Positions 60,476 to 64,000 of a DNA stretch of 64,000 nt are shown here, in pieces. The notes below the pieces were generated by a model, which saw nothing but the letters and a program-made list of their open reading frames with translations, ran no database searches and was not told where the DNA came from. The position numbers were made by a program, and so were the translations under genes. The DNA comes from Micropruina sp. (lineage in GTDB: Bacteria > Actinomycetota > Actinomycetes > Propionibacteriales > Propionibacteriaceae). The stretch lies in assembly GCA_016711205.1 (NCBI GenBank), contig JADJTM010000001.1, forward strand, positions 310,001 through 374,000, given 5' to 3'. Numbering within the stretch: position 1 is the first letter of the stretch; every line of letters begins with the position of its first letter.

Positions 60476-63400
60476 ATGAGTTCCTCGCCGGTGCGCATCG
60501 TCACCGCCGCTGCCCTGTTCGACGGGCACGACGCCGCGATCACGGTGATCCGGCGCGTGCTGCAGTCACGGGGTGCCGAGGTGATCCATCTCGGCCACGA
60601 CCGCAGCGTCCACGACGTCGCGGCGGCAGCACTGCAGGAGGACGCCCACGGGGTCGCGGTGTCGTCGTATCAGGGCGGGCACCTGGAGTACTTCGGGTAC
60701 CTGGTCGATCGGCTGGCCGAGCTCGGTTCGGACGCCCGGGTCTTCGGTGGCGGGGGCGGCGTGATCGTGCCCGCAGAGATCGAGACGCTGGCCGCCAAGG
60801 GGGTGGCCGTGTACAGCCCCGCGGACGGGCAGCGGCTGGGCCTGACCGGCATGGCGGACGAGGTGATCGCCGCCTGCCGCGAGGTGCAGCGGTCTCGGCA
60901 GGCTGGGCCTGGGGCGCCCCTGGCGCGAACCCTCACTCTGCTCGCCGAGGGCGCAGAACCTGACCTGCCGGACGTCCGTCCGCTCACGGTGGGCATCACC
61001 GGCACCGGCGGATCGGGCAAGTCGTCGCTCACCGACGAACTGCTGCTGCGGTTCCGCCGGCACCTGCCGGCGCTGCGGATCGCCGTGCTGGCCGTCGACC
61101 CGACGGCCCGGCGGGGTGGGGCGCTGCTGGGCGATCGGATCCGGATGAACGCGCTGGACGGGGTGTTCTTCCGCTCGCTCGCCACCCGCGGCGCAACCGC
61201 GGGCATTCCCAGAGGTTTGGACGCGATGGTGCGCGCCTGCGCCGCGGACGGGCACGACCTGGTGATCATCGAGACCCCGGGCATGGGCCAGGGTGACGCG
61301 GCGATCGCCGACCACGCCGATCTGGTGGTCTACGTGATGACGCCCGAGTACGGTGCCGCAACCCAGCTGGAGAAGATCGCCGCGCTCGAGGTGGCCGACC
61401 TGGTGGCCATCAACAAGTTCGACCGGCGCGGTGCTGACGACGCGCGGCGCGACGTGGCCCGGCAGTTGATTCGCAACCGCGGTGCGTTCGGCGAGTCGTG
61501 GCAGAGCCAGCCGGTGGTGGGCACGATCGCGTCCCGGGTCAACGACGGCGGGGTCAACGAGCTGTTCGACCTGTTGCTGGGGCGGCTGGGCGAGGTGTCG
61601 ACGGGCTCGACCGGCGGGGTCTCGACGGGCTCGGCCGGCCGGAAGGCGCTCATTCCGCCGGCGCGGGAGCGGTACCTGTCAGAGATCGCCGGCACCGTTC
61701 GCAGCTACCACAGCACGACCGCCGAGCTCGTCCAGCAGACCCGACGGCACGCCGCGGTCGAGGCCGTCGCCGAACTGCTGGACGACCCCGTTCCACTGCA
61801 GCACCTGCGCACCGCGCCGCCCACGGAGTCGGATGCGCTGCTCGCCGCGTGGCGCCTGCGCAGCACCGGGGAGCAGCCCCACGTCGACACCCTTTCGGGC
61901 ACCCGGCTACCCAAGGTGGCGACGCCGTCCGACGACGAGGTGGGCGGGCTGGTGCGCTACCTGCGGGCCGAGAACGTGCCGGGAACCTTCCCGTTCACCG
62001 CCGGCGTGTTCGCGCTGAAGCGGTCGGGGGAGCGTCCGACCCGCATGTTCGCCGGCGAGGGCGACCCGGCCCGCACCAACCGCCGCTTTCACCTGCTCGC
62101 CGACGGGCAGCCGTCCACCCGGTTGTCGACGGCGTTCGACTCGGTCACCCTGTATGGACGCGACCCGGCCCGCCAGCCCGACATCTACGGCAAGGTCGGC
62201 ACCTCGGGGGTGTCCATCGCCACCCTGGACGACATGCGCGACCTGTTCGCGGGCTTCGATCTGGCCGATCCGACGACCTCGGTGTCGATGACCATCAACG
62301 GTCCGGCGCCGACGATTCTGGCGATGTTCTTCAACGCTGCGATCGACGCCACGGGTGACCCCGAGGTGGTGCGCCGGGTGCGCGGCACGGTGCAGGCCGA
62401 CATTCTCAAGGAGGACCAGGGCCAGAACACCTGCCTGTTCTCGATCGACTTCTCACTACGGGCGATGGCTGATGTGCAGGAGTGGTTCATCGAGCATGCA
62501 GTGACCAGGTTCTACTCGGTGTCGATCAGCGGCTATCACATCGCCGAGGCCGGAGCGAACCCGATCACCCAACTGGCGCTCACCCTGGCGAACGGCTTCA
62601 CCTACGTGGAGGCGTACCTGGCCCGCGGCATGGCCGTGGACGACTTCGCCCCCAACCTGTCGTTCTTCTTCAGCAACGGAATGGACGCCGAGTATTCGGT
62701 GATCGGACGCGTGGCCCGCCGGATCTGGGCCGTCGCCCTGCGTGAGAAGTACGGCGCGGGGGAGCGGGCGCAGAAGCTGAAGTACCACATCCAGACGTCC
62801 GGACGCTCGCTGCACGCCGCCGAGATGGAGTTCAACGACGTGCGCACCACGCTGCAGGCGCTGTGCGCGTTCTACGACAGTGCCAACAGCCTGCACACCA
62901 ACGCCTACGACGAGGCGGTGACCACCCCGTCCGAGGCGTCGGTGCGGCGGGCGTTGGCGATCCAGCTGATCATCGACAGCGAGTGGGGACCGGCCGCCGT
63001 CGACAACCCACTGCAGGGCTCGTACCTGATCGAGCAGCTGACCGAGCTGGTCGAGGAGGCGGTGCTGGCCGAGTTCGACCGGATCGCCGAGCGTGGCGGC
63101 GTGCTGGGCGCGATGGAGACCGGGTACCAGCGCGGGCTGATCCAGGACGAGTCGATGCTGTATGAGTCGCGCAAGCACGACGGCACGCTGCCGATCATCG
63201 GCGTGAACACCTTCGTGAACGCGGACGACACGCCGGCGTCTCCGCCGGTGCTGGCGCGCGGCACCGTGGCCGAGAAGGAGTCTCAGCTCGCCCGGCTGGC
63301 CGACTTTCACGCCCGGCACGCCGATGAGGCACCGCCGGCGCTGGAGCGGCTGAAGGCCGTGGCGCTGGCCGATGGCAACGTGTTCGACGAGCTGATGCGT

Positions 63401-63478
63401 ACGGTGCGGGTGGCGTCCCTGGGGCAGATCACCGAGGCGTTCTTCGAGGTGGGCGGACGCTACCGGCGCTCGATGTGA
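60476..63478 (+). CDS. icmF: Fused isobutyryl-CoA mutase (IcmF)
   Basis: A 1000-aa protein interconverting isobutyryl-CoA and n-butyryl-CoA with adenosylcobalamin. Residues ~1-140 are the B12-binding domain (ALFDGHDAAITVIRRVLQ with the cobalt-ligand His19). Residues ~165-390 are the MeaB-like GTPase chaperone (GITGTGGSGKSSLTDELLLR Walker A, IIETPGMGQGDAA, NKFDRRG). Residues ~440-1000 are the mutase barrel (GVFALKRSGERPTRMFAGEG, YGKVGTSGVSIATLDDMRDL, ISGYHIAEAGANPITQLALT). In the linker after the GTPase domain (residues ~374-391) two in-frame copies of the GTCTCGACGGGCTCG repeat encode VSTGS-rich sequence. Single gene; no partner adjacent. Confidence 0.95.
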   Translation: MSSSPVRIVTAAALFDGHDAAITVIRRVLQSRGAEVIHLGHDRSVHDVAAAALQEDAHGVAVSSYQGGHLEYFGYLVDRLAELGSDARVFGGGGGVIVPAEIETLAAKGVAVYSPADGQRLGLTGMADEVIAACREVQRSRQAGPGAPLARTLTLLAEGAEPDLPDVRPLTVGITGTGGSGKSSLTDELLLRFRRHLPALRIAVLAVDPTARRGGALLGDRIRMNALDGVFFRSLATRGATAGIPRGLDAMVRACAADGHDLVIIETPGMGQGDAAIADHADLVVYVMTPEYGAATQLEKIAALEVADLVAINKFDRRGADDARRDVARQLIRNRGAFGESWQSQPVVGTIASRVNDGGVNELFDLLLGRLGEVSTGSTGGVSTGSAGRKALIPPARERYLSEIAGTVRSYHSTTAELVQQTRRHAAVEAVAELLDDPVPLQHLRTAPPTESDALLAAWRLRSTGEQPHVDTLSGTRLPKVATPSDDEVGGLVRYLRAENVPGTFPFTAGVFALKRSGERPTRMFAGEGDPARTNRRFHLLADGQPSTRLSTAFDSVTLYGRDPARQPDIYGKVGTSGVSIATLDDMRDLFAGFDLADPTTSVSMTINGPAPTILAMFFNAAIDATGDPEVVRRVRGTVQADILKEDQGQNTCLFSIDFSLRAMADVQEWFIEHAVTRFYSVSISGYHIAEAGANPITQLALTLANGFTYVEAYLARGMAVDDFAPNLSFFFSNGMDAEYSVIGRVARRIWAVALREKYGAGERAQKLKYHIQTSGRSLHAAEMEFNDVRTTLQALCAFYDSANSLHTNAYDEAVTTPSEASVRRALAIQLIIDSEWGPAAVDNPLQGSYLIEQLTELVEEAVLAEFDRIAERGGVLGAMETGYQRGLIQDESMLYESRKHDGTLPIIGVNTFVNADDTPASPPVLARGTVAEKESQLARLADFHARHADEAPPALERLKAVALADGNVFDELMRTVRVASLGQITEAFFEVGGRYRRSM

Positions 63479-63489
63479 GTCGCCGGGTG

Positions 63490-63566
63490 CCTGAAAAGCC
63501 TGCACCAGTTGCAGGGAGCACGCCCTGACGAGCGAGGAGTCGCATCACTGGTGCAGGGATTTCAGG
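63490..63566. repeat. Dyad element after icmF
   Basis: The 20-bp arms (63490-63509 and 63547-63566) are complementary at 18 positions; they read CCTGAAA..CCTGCACCAGT. The 37-nt loop contains TGCAGG. It may act as terminator or belong to the same class of intergenic dyads as those at 45261 and 54998. Confidence 0.65.
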
Positions 63567-63617
63567 GGGTGGGCCGAGTAGCGCGGTCTCCTGGCCCGCC
63601 CGCCCGGCGAACACCGG

Positions 63618-63700
63618 ATCTCCGCTGGTCGAGCTTGTCGAGACCCCAACCTCCCCCGTCATCCCGGCGACCCGTCATCCCGGCGAACGCCGGGATCTCC
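63618..63700. repeat. Dispersed repeats: CTGGTCGAG-N4-TCGAGACC and REP-like palindromes
   Basis: CTGGTCGAGCTTGTCGAGACC at 63623-63643, then a truncated and a complete copy of TCATCCCGGC...GCCGGGATCTC (63659-63696). Between here and 63876 I see only a short unclear frame (ending EPLNMPYPHRHHQFDDEGEP, overlapping the next start) that I do not call as a gene. Confidence 0.75.
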
Positions 63701-63876
63701 GTCGCCGATTCGTCGCTTGCCCCCACGCGCCCGTAGGCAGCACGCTTTCCCCATGAACCCCGACGATCTGGTGCGCTGCGCCGGGCACGCGACCGCATGG
63801 ACCGCGACTTCGCCGAGCCGCTGAACATGCCGTACCCGCACAGGCATCATCAATTCGACGACGAAGGAGAACCACC

Positions 63877-64000
63877 ATGAACCCACGCAACACCGAGACC
63901 GGCGACGGCTTCAGCGCCGAGGAGCGCGCCGCGATGAAGGAGCGCGCCGCCGAGTTGAGGGCGTCCAAGCGCGGCGGCAACAAGGCCGCAGCCGAAGCGC
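63877..64000 (+). CDS. DUF1801-like protein, N-terminal part (partial)
   Basis: ATG at 63877 behind GAAGGAGAACC. The 41 visible residues, including GFSAEERAAMKERAAELRAS and KRGGNKAAAEA, resemble the N terminus of actinobacterial DUF1801 (YdhG-like) proteins. The rest lies outside the window. Confidence 0.6.
   Translation, partial: MNPRNTETGDGFSAEERAAMKERAAELRASKRGGNKAAAEA

Noticed and set aside
63763..63878. Short frames before the DUF1801-like gene
   Set aside because: Two short pieces in different frames; possibly a decayed gene, but nothing recognisable.

Overview
The window is high-G+C actinobacterial chromosome. The gene order tRNA-Thr, tRNA-Met, rpmG, two MaoC-type dehydratases, tRNA-Trp, secE, nusG, rplK, rplA, rplJ, rplL, rpoB, rpoC, rpsL, rpsG, fusA, tuf is the actinobacterial information-processing superlocus. 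A fused isobutyryl-CoA mutase, an AraM-type glycerol-1-phosphate dehydrogenase and a glutaminyl-tRNA synthetase would fit a Propionibacteriales-like organism. That placement is inference; no 16S gene is present.

Layout. (1) 1-7820, minus strand: a tightly spaced five-gene cassette with a 1176-aa protein of unknown function, a pentapeptide-repeat protein, two tail-collar (COG4675-like) proteins and the start of an FAD-linked oxidase that runs off the window. (2) 8339-9997: exonuclease III, a small hypothetical protein and a YajQ-family protein. (3) 10079-25746: tRNA-Tyr whose 3' end is the attachment site of a very small (about 15.6 kb) siphovirus-like prophage. It has an integrase, probable excisionase, primase and helicase, HNH, terminase, portal, protease-capsid fusion, tail genes and adhesin-like genes, but no recognisable lysin or repressor. 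(4) 25975-34325: GNAT, tRNAs, rpmG, MaoC pair, murB, aminotransferase, secE-nusG and ribosomal protein genes. (5) 34655-36455: an unusual module between rplL and rpoB. It comprises a 46-aa secreted-peptide gene with its own promoter and terminator, a divergent HTH-TPR regulator, and a possible small RNA. Two copies of the same dyad operator (TTGAC-N6-GTCAA) overlap the two promoter-like sequences. (6) 36927-49908: rpoB, rpoC, rpiB, rpsL, rpsG, fusA, tuf. (7) 50101-63478: metabolic and tRNA-charging genes (SDR, kinase, glnS, araM, gltX, SDR, Suc/Fer-like protein, icmF), with many dispersed repeats and an araB remnant. A DUF1801-like gene begins at the right edge.

Five genes or gene pairs are split by single-base frame changes, all of the same sign: rpoB, terminase, tape measure, a tail protein, and primase/helicase. 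Because rpoB is essential, single-base deletions in the assembly are the simplest explanation for most of these. The primase/helicase junction also carries a canonical -1 slippery heptamer.

The most interesting candidate for an undescribed system is the secreted peptide / HTH-TPR receptor / small RNA module at 34655-36455. It has the layout of the RRNPP peptide-pheromone systems of Firmicutes, but sits in an actinobacterial ribosomal/RNA-polymerase locus. The second candidate is the cassette at 1-7820.
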